DNA of 64,000 nucleotides from Cryptomeria japonica (GCF_030272615.1 NC_081413.1:721450367-721514366), one strand, 5' to 3'; shown: positions 35,658 through 47,289, counted from the first letter of the stretch. Notes: generated from the sequence alone by a model not told the origin. Made by a program: numbers and translations.

Positions 35658-35669
35658 GCTCTTATACCA
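35658..35669 (-). promoter_or_regulatory. copia-1 primer-binding site, initiator tRNA-Met, mutated
   Basis: TGGTATAAGAGC on minus, two bases after the 5' LTR. copia-2 has the standard TGGTATCAGAGC, complementary to the initiator tRNA-Met end. One change is present. Confidence 0.85.
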
Positions 35670-35671
35670 AT

Positions 35672-37246
35672 TGATAACTCAATGATGAACCACTAGTACC
35701 AAACTGGTACTGAGAGGGGGGGGGTGTGAATTAGGACAAACACAAATATAGTCCAAAACTGGTTTGACAACAAATACTCCAAATGACTGACAAACAGGGA
35801 TACTGATTAAAACAGAGTGCAACCGATAACCTCCAGTATGGCTCAAATAGTCATAAACTGGTCACTCACTAAGCTTTCCTCTTAGCTCAATACTATAGTA
35901 GTATTATGCTCTCATGCATGAAATAGGAAAACTAACATCAGATCTTCATAACAATGAGTTCAATATGTTTTAGAGACAGGCATAAAACATAGAACCATCA
36001 TATACTCAACAGGTAAAAACAAAGCATCACAAGATAAAAGCATTACACATGACACACATATTTTTCATGTGGAAACCCAACTAGGGAAAACCATGGTGGG
36101 GATGAATACCCACATGTTGCTTTTGAACTCTTTTGAAGTCCACTCTATTAGGAGCCTTGTCCGGTTAAAGACATTACAATAGGTTCTGCTAGGAACTGAT
36201 CCTGTTAGGGATCACCCAGTTAAGGGATGGCTACAATACCCAGTTAAGGGTTAAACTCGGTTAGGGTCACCTTGTTAGAGGATTTTAAGAACTCAATAGC
36301 TAAAGGATCTCCAGAGCTCTATAGCTTCTCAGAACTCATTAACCTTGAGTTACTCGGTTAAGGGATTTGAATCAAGCCTGTTAAGACCACGTTGTTAAGG
36401 GATTTTGCATCAAGCCAGTTAAGGCTAACCTATTAGGGGATTTCATAACTGTTGAAGTGGTTAGAGATCAACAGGAATTACAATGATCTGGTAACAGCAC
36501 TTAATGCTAATGCAGATCCATTTTGACTCCTCTTCTCCTTCTGCACATTCACTTTGCAGGTATTTCTTCTCTCCTTTGGTTAGCAAGTATCACATATCAC
36601 TTCCCTTGGATACACACTAACAAATTTTGCCAACAACCCTAGAAAGAAACACAACATCGACCTTATAGGAAACAGACAGGTTGGTAGCAAAAACCGTAAA
36701 CCCTAAACCTGTTAGGTTAGGCAATTCAAGCGGTTCAATCCTGACCATTGAATCATACTGCATTAAATGAAATAGTCTTGAATCGATCTCAAGATATTCT
36801 CCATCATCCATTATCCACCGATTTCATGGCGGCTGATAACCCATCACACGTTATCACCATTTGACAGACTTTGCACATTCCCGAGGTAGATAGGAATAGT
36901 CTTCTTCATGCAAGATCCTTCACGCGCATAGAGCTTATGTGGCAACATGATCTGTTCTCCATTATACAGCTAACTCATCACACAAAGGTCAGGAAATCTT
37001 AAAGTGGAAACTACCTACCAACCGGTAGTCACACAATGCTGCCATGTGCCGGTTCCCGTAACTGCATGCCGACTCATCTTGAACAAATATGCTGCTTCAC
37101 TTTGGCATATAAACCGGTTCATACATATGCCAGTTCCTCTCTCTTTTCACTTATCTTATGTGCCGATTCTCACTATGTCACATATTGACATCAATGACAA
37201 CATACAATGTCATTATGTCTTCATGTCGGTTCACATAATGCCAACA
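35672..37246 (-). repeat. copia-1 5' LTR
   Basis: 1575 bp with the same ends as its partner at 29634-31201 and the same motif content. It carries a small insertion in the G-run region ('ggggggggtgtgaatt'). Its outer end abuts AGAGA, part of the imperfect target duplication. Confidence 0.92.
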
Positions 37247-37606
37247 AGAGAATGCAAGTGGATGGAGGGTAATTTTAATTAAAATAAATTACTTATTTCA
37301 ACTAAAATAAATGCAATTTGCATAAATGCAAGTGGGGGATTAAAATAAATAAATTAGATTTATTTACTTGCAAGGAATAATTTAAGTAAATGTAAATTTA
37401 ACTAAGAGGGGAGAAAGGGAAATTAATTAAATAAAGTGATTTATTTAATTAAATGTTATGAAAGGCTTAGGTGAATTTAATTAAAATAAATTGAATAATT
37501 TATTTAATCAAATAGATGAATGTGAATAATTTAATTAAATAGAGGAATGGGTTAAAATGTGTATTAAATATTCACTTAGGAAAGTGGTCTTTTTTATACG
37601 TCTACA

Positions 37607-37620
37607 TTTTGCCCCTCTTT
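37607..37620 (-). promoter_or_regulatory. gypsy-2 polypurine tract
   Basis: On minus AAAGAGGGGCAAAA lies directly before the LTR start TGTAGACG. Confidence 0.72.
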
Positions 37621-37680
37621 GAAGTGACGTGTGTGCACATGTTGATTCAAAGAAAATTTGATGTGTTGCCAAAATTTGAT

Positions 37681-37822
37681 CGATGTGATGTCATATATCG
37701 AGATGTTGATGTCGTGCGTCAAGATGTTGATGTCATGCGTCAAGATGTTGATGTCATGCATTGAGATGTTGATGTCATGCGTCAAGATGTTGATGCCATG
37801 CGTTGAGATGTTGATGCGATGA
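37681..37822. repeat. 21-bp minisatellite next to the gypsy-2 PPT
   Basis: About six to seven copies of 'gatgttgatgtcatgcgtca' with period 21 (starts at 37702, 37723, 37744). An ORF over it is a translated heptapeptide repeat (THDINIL) and is not called. Confidence 0.88.
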
Positions 37823-38239
37823 TGTCATGCCCCATATTTGATAAATGATATTGATGATGCCCCCTCAGGAGATGAATAAAAAATTTTGAAAATTTTCTTG
37901 AGTTGATAAACATTTAGGTTTGATTGCATTGTTGAATTTTGACTGGGTTTAGCGCAGAGTTATTGATTCATCTCCCAAAAAATGATGTTTGATAGGGTTA
38001 AAAGTGAGACAATGAGCAAAATACATGCCCCACCTACTAACCCTAATTTACTTTTACCATATAAAAAGGTAAAAAGTGATTTCATTTGTATCATTTGCAT
38101 GTTTTGACTTTTGGTGAGAGTGACACTTGGAGAGTGCCAAAATGTAGGTTCCCTATGCTTCGCACCGATTCAAGCGTGTTCATTGACATCGGAGGCCCGC
38201 CGCGTATGGTCCACTAGTAAGTCATCCTAATTTTGTCCT

Positions 38240-38710
38240 GTTTGTTTATGATTTGGTCAATTTTGGTTGCATTTTTAATTTTTTGCTTTTGAATTTCACG
38301 TGTTAGCACATCGAGTTTGTCGCCTAGTGCATACGATAAGAATTTTAGCACATAGGGTTTGTCAATTAGGGTAACGTCTGGGTGGTTTTTTGTAGCACGT
38401 TTTAGGTTTAGGGTAGTGCATAGGGTAAAGTAGCACATAGGGCTAACCAGTTGGCACATGCAGTGTATCGGGTAGTGCGTAGGGTTGACCTAGCGCATAG
38501 AGTTCATAGGATAGTGCGTGTCAAAGTTAGAATAGTGCATTAAATAGGTTAGCGCATAGAAGGAAGATTGCAGTGCATAGGTTATTTAGGTTAGCACATT
38601 GAGTTTATTAGTGCATAGGTGAAATATTTTAGCGCGTCGGTGGTTTAGGTTAGCGCATGTCTAGCAGCCTAGTGCATGGAAGGACTGCCTTAGCACATGG
38701 GATAAAAAGT
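38240..38710. repeat. Array of TAGCGCATAG-like short motifs, gypsy-2 3' region
   Basis: About 18 copies of TAGCGCATAG variants (TAGCACATAG, TAGTGCATAG) spaced 15-40 bp apart on plus. The spacers are not conserved, so it is not a simple tandem repeat. The leader of gypsy-2 has the same motif in the opposite orientation. Confidence 0.75.
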
Positions 38711-38839
38711 TGGTAAAAAAAATGATTTTGGGGAATGCATCAGGGGAAAATAGATGAGGTAGATGGTTTTTAGGGGGGATTAGGGATCTGCCAGATGGTT
38801 TGAGATGGGGTTATGAGCTAATGTTTTTCCTACTATGAT

Positions 38840-39430
38840 GATGTCTAAGTCTTGATATGTTGATTGATAGTTGTTTGAAATTGCTTTTGTTGTTGAAGTG
38901 CCAAGCTAATTGTTTGTTTTGAGAATCCTGATATTTTGTTGATATGGATCTTCGATTTTTGCCTTATAATTGAATTTGATGTCCAATATGAGTTTTGATT
39001 CATGATTTCTGATATGGTTCTTGATATGATGCTTGTGATATAGATTTTTGAGTTGCTTGCATTATGGGTCTCCAAGTTGATCTCGATATGGGATTGTGAT
39101 TTTCGATATAGAACTTGATTTGATATTTCGTTGTTTCAAGTTGATTCTGATTTTGATATGGGACTCTGATTGTTGATATGGAATGTTGATTTTTGATATG
39201 GAACTTGATTTGATGCTTCATTGTTTCAAGTTGCTTCTATTTTGATTGATATGGGACTCTGATTGTTGATATGAAACTTGATTTTTGATATGGAACTTGA
39301 TTGGATGCTTGCGTTGTTTCAAGTTAATTTGTTTCGAATTCGATATAGGACTATGATTGTTGATATGGAACATTGATTTGATGTTTACGTTGTTTCAAGT
39401 TGATATTGTGTTCTTGATTGATATATTGGA
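38840..39430. repeat. Degenerate tandem repeat of TTGATATGG-type units
   Basis: Units of about 70-90 bp containing 'ttgatatggaacttga', 'gatgcttcattg' and 'tttcaagttgat' recur six or more times. They lie just before the antisense PMD pseudogene. Confidence 0.7.
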
Positions 39431-39476
39431 TAGATGTGGGAACTGATGTTTGGACATGTTTTTGTTGTTACAGGAA

Positions 39477-41093
39477 TGACTTGGCGTGCTTCAGTCACAA
39501 GAGCGATTTCCTAGACCATGGTCCTTGATTCCTCGGTTGATACAGGCAGATGGAGATGTTATTGAGAGTTGTGGGTTATCCTCTTTGTTAGACATGTCTC
39601 GGTATATCATTAACCGGGGTTTGCTAAACACTTTGGTAGAGAGGTGGCATAGTGACACCAACACCTTTCATTTGGCCACTAGTGAGATGACAGTGACTCT
39701 TGAGGACTATTATTAGATTCTGTAGATTCTAGTGATTGGAGCACTTTTGCCATATGAGAAGACAGAGGAGGGCAGGATAGAGGCTCTCTGTTGGATATTC
39801 AACGATGATCAAATTAGTGGATATGAGATCCCATGGTAGGAGTGCATACATTTGGATTATGCTCCACTACCATCTGTACTGGTAGGTTTCATAAGTGGCT
39901 TCTTGTGTCTTGACTATAGGTCGAAGGGACTGGTAGTAGGGTGGGGATTGGTGCTAGAGGATATGGTGACTCAGGGTTGGAGGTTTGTATGGGGGTTCTG
40001 TATGTTGGCCCATCTTTACAGAGAGCTGCATCAAGTGGTGTATCTGGGATACATGCTTTTATCAGTCGGGGTCATGTTAGTATAGGTGTGGGCTTGGGAG
40101 CACATTCCTATAGTGAGGCCACTTGTAGACAGGGATAGGCTAGTTGGTCGAGCTTATGCATATGGGTATACAGGGATAGTTGTCTAGCGTAAGCTGGACA
40201 AACTAGAGCATTGGAGGAGGGTGTTGGACAACATTGATATGGTCATCTGGAGACTGTATATGGATTGTGAAGTGTGGGTGGAGGACTGTCTAGAGATCCC
40301 CTATGTATATATGTCAAGATACTTGATAGGGTAGACACCCTTTATTATTAAGAGATTTTTGCATAGCCGTGTTCAGTGATAGTATGGTTGACAATAGGGT
40401 ATATGATAGGGAGCATGCTTATATGCTCGTTAGAGATAGGATGTGCTAGAGTGGGGGCCAATGATTGATAGTGTAGTGGTGGTGGAGGAGTATATGCAGT
40501 TGGCTAGACAAATATGGGATTACAGGTCTAGAGTGGTTAATGCTAGGATGACAAAGGAGTTCTCCGCTTACTTTGTGGCACATTCTATAGCACGGATATC
40601 AGATCCAGTGGAGATGATTCCTGCTTTTGATGATGATGAGGATGAGCAGCTAGAGAGGTGAGGGGAGTTAAGATGGAGAGAGGTGGTGGGGGAGGATATA
40701 GAGGAGGGAGATGATGGAGGAGATGACAGAGGAGATGGGAGAGGAGATGGTAGGGGGATACTAGGAGATAGAGGAGGAGATGGAGGGAGGAGAGGAGAGG
40801 GAGGGAGAGATGGGAGAGGAGGTGGAGGGAGAGATAGGAGAGGAGGTGGATTAGTCAAGTGGGCAGTTAGTGAGGGAGGAAGGGGAGGTTTGGTGGTTGG
40901 ATTTGGTGGAGTTGGCCAGGTTGGTGAGGTGATAGCAACTATGGGTGGGACAAAGGAGTTTAGGGGACCAACTCATAGGAGGAGATCAAATGTATTACCT
41001 CCACCGATGCCTAGGATAGGGACAGGGATGGGTGGTACCATGACACAGGTACCTGTTCAGGTCCGGGTACCTACCCACCGAGAGGAATCATAG
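39477..41093 (+). pseudogene. Plant mobile domain (PMD/MAIN-like) pseudogene, antisense within gypsy-2
   Basis: This resembles the plant mobile domain (aminotransferase-like, MAIN/MAIL family), which is also carried by many plant transposons. On plus the first piece (39486-39716) has LLDMSRYIINRGLLNTLVE, RWHSDTNTFHLATSEMT and VTLEDYY. Further on, through several stops and shifts, come VIWRLYMD, IPYVYMSRYLIG and TPFIIKRFLH. The last part (40443-40661) has WDYRSRVVNARMTKEFSAY, followed by an Arg/Gly/Asp-rich tail at 40680-40860. It runs opposite to gypsy-2, between its integrase and 3' LTR, the place where antisense ORFs of Tat elements are reported. TAG stops are numerous. Function in the element is unknown. 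Confidence 0.75.
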
Positions 41094-41739
41094 ATTAGGT
41101 CCCTATAGATCACAATGTAGTAGCTTCAGGCACAGGTACTAGCTCAATAATGCCATATTATGCAGATTATGATAGAGTGAGATATGATGACAAAGTGCCT
41201 AGGGTGGGCAGAGGAGCTTGCAAAGATATTGTAGAGAGTGACAACTAGTGCCCCTATGAGGGACACACTGAGGGAAATATGGTATACGACCAAGGAGGCT
41301 GAGTACTATAGGTGTTTATACGAGGAGCTAGTCCCTAGTGTGCACAAAGATCCTAGCCATACAGCTAGTCGATTTGTTCAGAGCCAGATGGGGACATAGA
41401 GAAGAAGTGTTACAGGGTCATCGTGACGTGATCCACTTGGGGATCTAGGTGTGGGGACATCTGCTACAAGACCCTTAGCCTCAGGAGATATTCATACCCA
41501 AGAGACTCGTCTCTATTGTATTTTGAGTGTTTTGTTTTATTTTGACAGACATGACATCCTTTGAATATTTTGACCCTTTTTGAGATATATATGACACCAA
41601 TTTTATGATCCACATGTGATGTGTTTATGGATGATGATTTATGCATTGATGTGATGCTTCTATTGTTTATGCAATGCTTTTATGATGATCATGCAATGCT
41701 GTGATGAATTTGATTTGTGAGATGTATCTTAAAAATGAG
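41094..41739. other. gypsy-2 3' region, no gene
   Basis: This is the degraded continuation of the PMD region. Scattered fragments could be read as the end of the PMD protein, but nothing is firm. The strand and function are undetermined. Confidence 0.35.
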
Positions 41740-42015
41740 ATGTATGATAATGGTAATGATGTGAGATGTATGATAATGATAATGATAATGATGTGTAACT
41801 AATTGTAAAATGATATGCACCTAATGATATGCAACTAATTGTAAAATGATATGTAACTAATGATATGCAACTAATTAATATGCAACTAATTGTAAAATGA
41901 TATGCAACTAATTGTAAAATGATATGTAACTAATGATATGCAACTAATTAATATGCAACTAATTGTAAAATGATATGCAACTAATTGTAAAATGATGTGC
42001 AACTAATTGTAAAAT
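41740..42015. repeat. TGATATGCAACTAATTGTAAAA tandem repeat with 73-bp higher-order period
   Basis: Built of ATGATATGCAACTAATTG words with 12-23 bp spacing. A longer block repeats with a period of 73 bp (for example 'gtaaaatgatatgtaac' at 41841 and 41914). Confidence 0.85.
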
Positions 42016-42964
42016 CCTCATTCTGTCGTTGTCATTCTCATGTAGTCACATGTTTTTGCTCTGTTTATTGTTTATCATCATTGAGCATTTGATATGTTGG
42101 AAGTTTATGCAAGAATAATGGTATAACTGAACCATAATGACCCATGTAAAACGTACATGGATTTTTGATATTGCAAGATGACACAAGCATCGAGGTATAA
42201 TTAAACCAAGACGACCTAAGTGTTGCTTGCGTATAAACAGACAAGATTGAACCATTTATATGTGCAAAATGGAACAATGTCTTCAATGATATGTTTATAA
42301 TCACATCTTGAGACAAAATTTGCACAGTACAAGTGATCACCTCACAGACAAAAAACCAAAAATATCAGACTCTCCAGCCATTTCCTCTAGCTCAATGCAT
42401 CATTGAGAAATTTTTTAGGAGATCCAATGATTCAAAACATTCAAATGCAAAAATAGTCAAAACTTTATGCGAGATGTAAACAAATTATATTTAAGAAAAT
42501 CATCCATCATGTGTGTTGAAGTTGTTAATAGGATCAGTGTTTTGTTTTCTCGGCTGTTGAGTTGTTGTTGATAGGATTTTCTTGGTGTGTTGTAATTCCT
42601 GTTTGCTTGTTTTTGAAGTCAGAGGAATGTTGCCCCTAGATATATTTACAGTGATTACCAAGCCACGGTGGAATATGATAAACTTATCTTCAGATAATCA
42701 AGGATAGTAACTACACTAAGTATGTCTAGGATAATGTTGCATAAAAAGTGTTGAGCGATGGTCATTAGCTTTGACTTTGGCTGCAAAAGATATGAGTAAT
42801 GATAGATAGAGGAGTTGTTCCTTCACAAATAGCACTTGTTGCTAGGTTTTCACCACTTGTTTTTATTGCACTTTTTTATTTTTATTTTTATTTTTTGTAT
42901 TTTTGTATTTTTATTTTTATTTTTTGTATTTTTGACTTTTTTTCGTGCATTAGAGCACTCAAGT
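42016..42964 (-). other. gypsy-2 3' noncoding region after integrase
   Basis: Conserved with gypsy-1 380-500 (42100-42240) and 2540-2780 (42650-42870), including the unsplit GCAAG at 42173-42177. T-rich ORFs at 42799-43029 and 42836-43021 translate a TTTTATTTTT run and are not called. Confidence 0.6.
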
Positions 42965-44050
42965 ATAGAATTTCTTCAGATGGATGTTGTTGGTTGGTTC
43001 ATCGAACACATCGCCTTCTAAAGTTGTAAGTTGATATGCGCCTGAGCCATAGGTTGATATGATGACATAGGGACCCAACCAGTTAGGTTCAAACTTCCCC
43101 TTCTTTTCTCGATCCAGTTGATTTCTAGATTTTTCTTTGAGTACAAGATCGCCAACTTTAAAGATCCTAGGGATTATTTTATGGTTGTAGCTTCTTCACA
43201 TGTGCTGCTGGTATGCTTTGAGGTGATTATACACATTTTGTCATTTTTCATCCAGAAGCTCTAGTTCTTGCAATCTATTTACCCAATACTTCTCATCTAG
43301 AATGAGGCCTTTTAAAGATAATCTAAGTGATGGAATTTCTACCTCAAGAGGTAAAATTGCTTCTGATCCATATACCAAGGAATATGGCATAGCTCCTGTA
43401 GGTGTTCTGATGCTAGTTATGCCCAGAGTGCTGGATTAAGTTGTACATGCCAATCCTTACCTGCATCATCTACTGTCTTCTTCAGGATTTTCAAGATTGT
43501 TTTATTTGATGCCTCTACTTAACCATTCCCCCGTGGGTAGTAAGGTGTAGAGAAACGATGTTGAATTTTGAATTGCTCACATAGTTCTCACACATCCTGA
43601 TTTTTGAAGGGATGCCCATTGTCTATGATGATGGAGCTTGGAATGCCATATCTACAAATTAGATAATTGAGAATGAATGATGCAATCTATTTTCCAGTTA
43701 CTATGGTCAGTGGGACTGCTTCAATCCATTTTGTGAAATACTCTGTTGTAGTGATAATGAACTTGTGTCCATTTGAAGAGGAATGATGGCTTTTCCCTAC
43801 TAGATCAAGTCCCCACTGACAGAAAGGCCAAGATGTTGTAAATGGATGCAACTCCTGTGCTGGTGCATGGATAATATTGCCATGGATTTGGCATTTAGGA
43901 CATTTATTTTCAAATTGATAAGAGTCTTTCTCCATTGTCAGTCATTAATATCCCATTCTCTGAAGTTTCTTAGTGAGAGTAGGACCACTTGAATGTGTGC
44001 CACATATACCCTCATGAAGCTCGTGTAAAGCAGAGTCAGATTCACTACGA
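42965..44050 (-). pseudogene. gypsy-2 integrase
   Basis: On minus the HHCC module is split by a stop (LHELHEGICGTHSSGP near 44030-43980, then CPKCQIHG at 43910). The core (43935-43687) keeps WGLDLVGKSHHSSSNGHKF with the first catalytic Asp, then continues in pieces. The C-terminal region GKFEPNWLGPYVI is readable near 43110-43070. Several frameshifts lie between 43690 and 43110. It ends the pol polyprotein. Confidence 0.85.
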
Positions 44051-44127
44051 TCAAGGCAACAAAAAAGAGTACCATCTAGACCTCAATGGTAAAGGGTATC
44101 AACCGTTAAGGTATAACAAGCAGCTTT

Positions 44128-44730
44128 CTAGATGAAGTTATGTTTTTGATTATGAGATAGGTCAATGGGTAGCGTATTGGTTTTAATATATTCATAGATT
44201 GTCTCATACAAAGGAGAGTCTGAACTGGTTAAGGTATAGATAACATGGGATACATAATTGTCATAGGCTGGGGAAAATAGTTGCTCTACCAGAAACTCAT
44301 AACGACTTTGTTGCTCTGGAATTTTTAGTAATGAAGTGATAGTAGCCATTGCATTGGTAGCTTTGTTGTCTAACCTTGGTATTTGTTCAAATGTGATGTT
44401 TACAAAGTACTGTTTAAAGTCATCCACCATTCTTTTGTATGGCAGCAGCTTGTCATCCTTTGTTTGATATTCATTGTTGATCTGATTTATAACCAGTTGG
44501 GAATCTCCACGGACCTTCAATTATGTGATTCTCCATTCCATGACCATTTTGATTCCCGTGATCAGTGCCTCATACTCAATGATGTTATTTGTGCATGGAA
44601 ACATGAGTCTATATGATCTTGGTATGGTGTGTCCTTCAGGAGTGATGAACAATATGTCGGCACCTGAGCCATGTTGAGTGTAGAAACCATCAAAGTAGAG
44701 GGTCCATTGCTTGGGAGTAACTGTAAGGAC
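44128..44730 (-). pseudogene. gypsy-2 second RNase H (Tat-type additional domain)
   Basis: Residues of an RNase H active site are visible: Asp in WTLYFDGFYTQHGSGAD, Glu in NNIIEYEALITGIKM, Asp in GDSQLVINQI, and Asp in RLDNKATNAMA. The two halves are in one frame but separated by a TAA at 44523-44521, immediately before LKVRGDS. gypsy-1 has the same TAA at the same codon. A second RNase H between the ordinary one and integrase is diagnostic of the Tat lineage as described in the literature. Confidence 0.82.
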
Positions 44731-45261
44731 ATACCTATCTGGAAAGTTGACCTCCATTGGTTGCTTATCTGGTAGTGGTGCTTCAGCTAATTGATCTGCA
44801 ATTACTTGCCCCCTGATAGCCTGACGCTCTATGTATTGGATATCAAACTCACTGAGAATCATGACCCATTTAGCTAATCTTCCTATAAGAGCTGCTTTGC
44901 TGAATAGATACTTGAGAGGATAAATTTTTACTACTAGCTTAATTGTATGAGTTAGCATGTAATGTCAGAAATTTTGAGAGGTGAATACCACAGCTAAACA
45001 AGCCTTCTCTATGAATGTGTAATTTAGCTCATATCCATTTAATGTTCTATTGATGTAATATATAGCTCATTCCTTGCCTTCTTGATCTTCTTGTGCTAAC
45101 AATGCCCCCAGTGATATGTCCTTTGTTGATATGTAGAGAATAAGCGGCTTCCCTGCTATTGGTGGTACCAGAACTGGTGGGTTCATTAGATATTGCTTAA
45201 TTTGATAGAATGATTCTGCACACTTAGCTTCCCATCTGAATGGTATGTTCTTATGTAGCAA
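44731..45261 (-). pseudogene. gypsy-2 first RNase H / connection
   Basis: This follows the RT. 45261-45067 reads FRWEAKCAESFYQIKQYLM and PLILYISTKDISLGALLAQ, the start of the ordinary gypsy RNase H with the usual first Asp position changed or shifted. After a stop, HTIKLVVKIYPLKYLFSKA and GRLAKWVMILSEFDIQY follow. The catalytic set is incomplete. Confidence 0.75.
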
Positions 45262-46371
45262 ATGATTGAATGGTAGACTTTTATCTACTAATTGGGCTAT
45301 GAATCGCCTAATTTACTGTAGCCATCCTTTTAGAGATCTGAGTTGACTAATGTTCTTAGGAGGTGGAATCTCCATGATGGCCTATACCTTTGCTGGATCT
45401 ACTTCAATGCCCTTTTCAGACACAATGTAACCTAGTAATTTGCCTAATGTCACCCTGAAGATACACTTCTTAGGGTTTAGCCTGACTTGGAATTTTTCCA
45501 ATATTTGAAAGATTTTATCTAATATGCCTAAGTGTTCTTCCCGGGTAAATGATTTAGCCAATAAATCATCCACATGGTCCTTCATGAAGGTATGCATCAT
45601 ATCATGAAAGATTGTCGTCATTTCTCTTTGATAAGTTGCCCCTGCATTCTTCAAGCCAAAAGGCATGACGTTCCAACAATACGTTCCCCACGGATAGGTG
45701 AACATCATTTTATCTTGATCCTCTAGAGCAATTTTGATTTGATTATAGCCAGAGAAACCATCCATTAAAGATAGCAGTGCATGGCCTGCTGTGAGGTCTA
45801 CAATTATGTCAATGCTTGGCAAAGGAAAGTCATCCTTTGGACAAGCTTTGTTAACATCTCTAAAATCTGTGCATATCTTGATGCTTCCATCTAGTTTTGA
45901 AATTGGCACAATGTTTGAAATCCATTCAGCATAGTCTATAGGTCGAATAAATCCGACGTCTAATAACTTCTTTAGTTCAGCTTTGACCATTAGTGCTACA
46001 TGTTGATTCATCTTTCTTAGTTTTTGCTTGACTGGCTTAGCTCCTGGAGTAATAGATAAATGATGCATGATTAAGTTTGGATCTATTCCAGGCATATCTG
46101 CATAAGACCAAGCAAAATTGATTTTCTTTGCTTTGAAGAATCTGATAAACTCTGATTTTTCTTCTTCTGTCAGAGATTCTGCTAGGTGTATGTTTTTAGT
46201 TGTTTCTTTTGTACCAATGTTGATTGATTGAGTGAGCTCAATCAATATGGATGATTGCTCCTGATAGTGTTCAAGAAGAGTGTCAAGTCTCCCATTCTTA
46301 GGTGCCTTAAAAAGGTTTTCACCCTCAGATGCGTCCTTTATTTTTACTTTTTTGTGATCTAATGCTGCCAT
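45262..46371 (-). pseudogene. gypsy-2 reverse transcriptase
   Basis: This 329-codon open stretch (46371-45382) covers most of the RT. Fingers: MHHLSITPGAKPVKQKLRK and GSIKICTDFRDVNKACPK. Palm: SLMDGFSGYNQIKIALEDQ, PFGLKNAGATYQREM and the catalytic HVDDLLAKS (both Asp present, Tyr changed to His). Thumb: LNPKKCIFRV, LLGYIVSEKGIEVDPAKV. A TAG at 45381-45379 ends the frame where gypsy-1 has Gln. It is better preserved than gypsy-1. Confidence 0.93.
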
Positions 46372-47289
46372 TGACTGGTTTTCAGCATTAGATCCTTTAT
46401 TTCTTTCACTTTTGTGACTGAGAGACTTGGCACCCTCCTGATTGCAGATATCATTACTTTGTTTGCTGGTAGAGTCTGTTTCCAGATTGACTATACATCG
46501 GTAATGGATAATGGATTCATCATCTAGAAATATGGGTAAGTCATGGTGTTTAGGTTCATCCTAGTCTATGAGATCAGGAAATACGAGTGGTAAAGAGTCA
46601 TTTGGTGGGTCAAAGTCCGCTGAAGTAAGTGTCATGATAGAGGTATCATTAAGGTTGTTTGGTTTATTGGTTAAGTTAATGATATTGTCAAGGTCTTCGA
46701 TGGTATTATCTTCTATGTAGACTTGTTCATAGTGCTGCTACTCGTTTTCCTTAGCTTCGTAGATATTTTGTGGGTCGAATTCAAGTAATCTAGACTCTAT
46801 GCTTTGTCCTTCTTGAGAAAGGGATGTATGAACAACACCTTCAGGGATATCTTTAGTAACATTTGGACAACTGCCCCATTCATAGTCATTAGAATCAGTT
46901 TCAGAAGTACTATCCCAGAATCTTTCAATGTTGTGGACAGGTATGTTGTAGGGTGAGAAGAGGCCACTAATAATTGATACTATTCTTGTAGTTTTTTCTG
47001 ATTCTGAATCAGAGCCTGCTTGTACCCTTTGCATTTGTTGATACGCTGTTTCTCCTTGGGGAGTAGTGATTTTTTCAGGTGGTGATTCTGCCTTGTTTTG
47101 AATAGGTTCTTGGACTTGGTGTACTTCCTCATAAGTTGCTTCTTTTTTTTGAATAGCTAGTTCTTCTTGTTGTTTCTCTTTTTTGTGGTGTTCTCTCTCT
47201 TTCCTTATTGTTTTTGCCACTTTGTGTAGTGCCTCTTGCCATGAGTCCTCATTGTATTTCTTCTTTGCTTTCTACTGAGGTTTTTGATA
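46372..47289 (-). pseudogene. gypsy-2 protease-RT linker
   Basis: A charged linker with KEREHHKKEKQQEELAIQKK and ETDSNDYEWGSCP, then an acidic stretch before the RT. No domain is recognised. It matches the gypsy-1 region 6321-7289. Confidence 0.55.

Larger units (their letters stand above)
29634..37246 (-). mobile_element. copia-1: Ty1/copia element with both LTRs
   Basis: Length is 7613 bp. LTRs are 29634-31201 and 35672-37246, with an interior of about 4470 bp coding gag, protease, integrase, RT and RNase H in copia order. The target duplication is GGAGA (29629-29633) and AGAGA (37247-37251), one base changed. The empty site is at 62131-62135 in the gypsy-2 5' LTR. All domains are present but broken by stops, a frameshifting duplication and a damaged PBS, so it is not autonomous. 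Confidence 0.92.
28612..37606 (-). repeat. gypsy-2 3' LTR, split by copia-1 and short of its last ~48 bp
   Basis: The two parts, 28612-29633 and 37252-37606 (about 1377 bp), match the 5' LTR 61115-62476. A TATA box is on minus at 29066-29059. The right end TATACGTCTACA is followed by the PPT. The low end lacks the 48 bp that join the 5' LTR to its PBS (61067-61114) and fuses directly to the PBS of N at the shared word TCCACA, which suggests a deletion. Confidence 0.75.

Noticed and set aside
37594-37785. ORF with repeated THDINIL heptads
   Set aside because: Direct translation of the 21-bp minisatellite; any frame of a multiple-of-three repeat stays open.
40568-40858. 96-codon proline/serine-rich ORF on minus
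   Set aside because: Shadow of the Arg/Gly/Asp-rich tail of the antisense PMD pseudogene on plus; composition is that of the GGA repeat.
41740-42015. CRISPR-like regular array
   Set aside because: Repeats are contiguous with no unique spacers of constant length, and the context is a plant retrotransposon.
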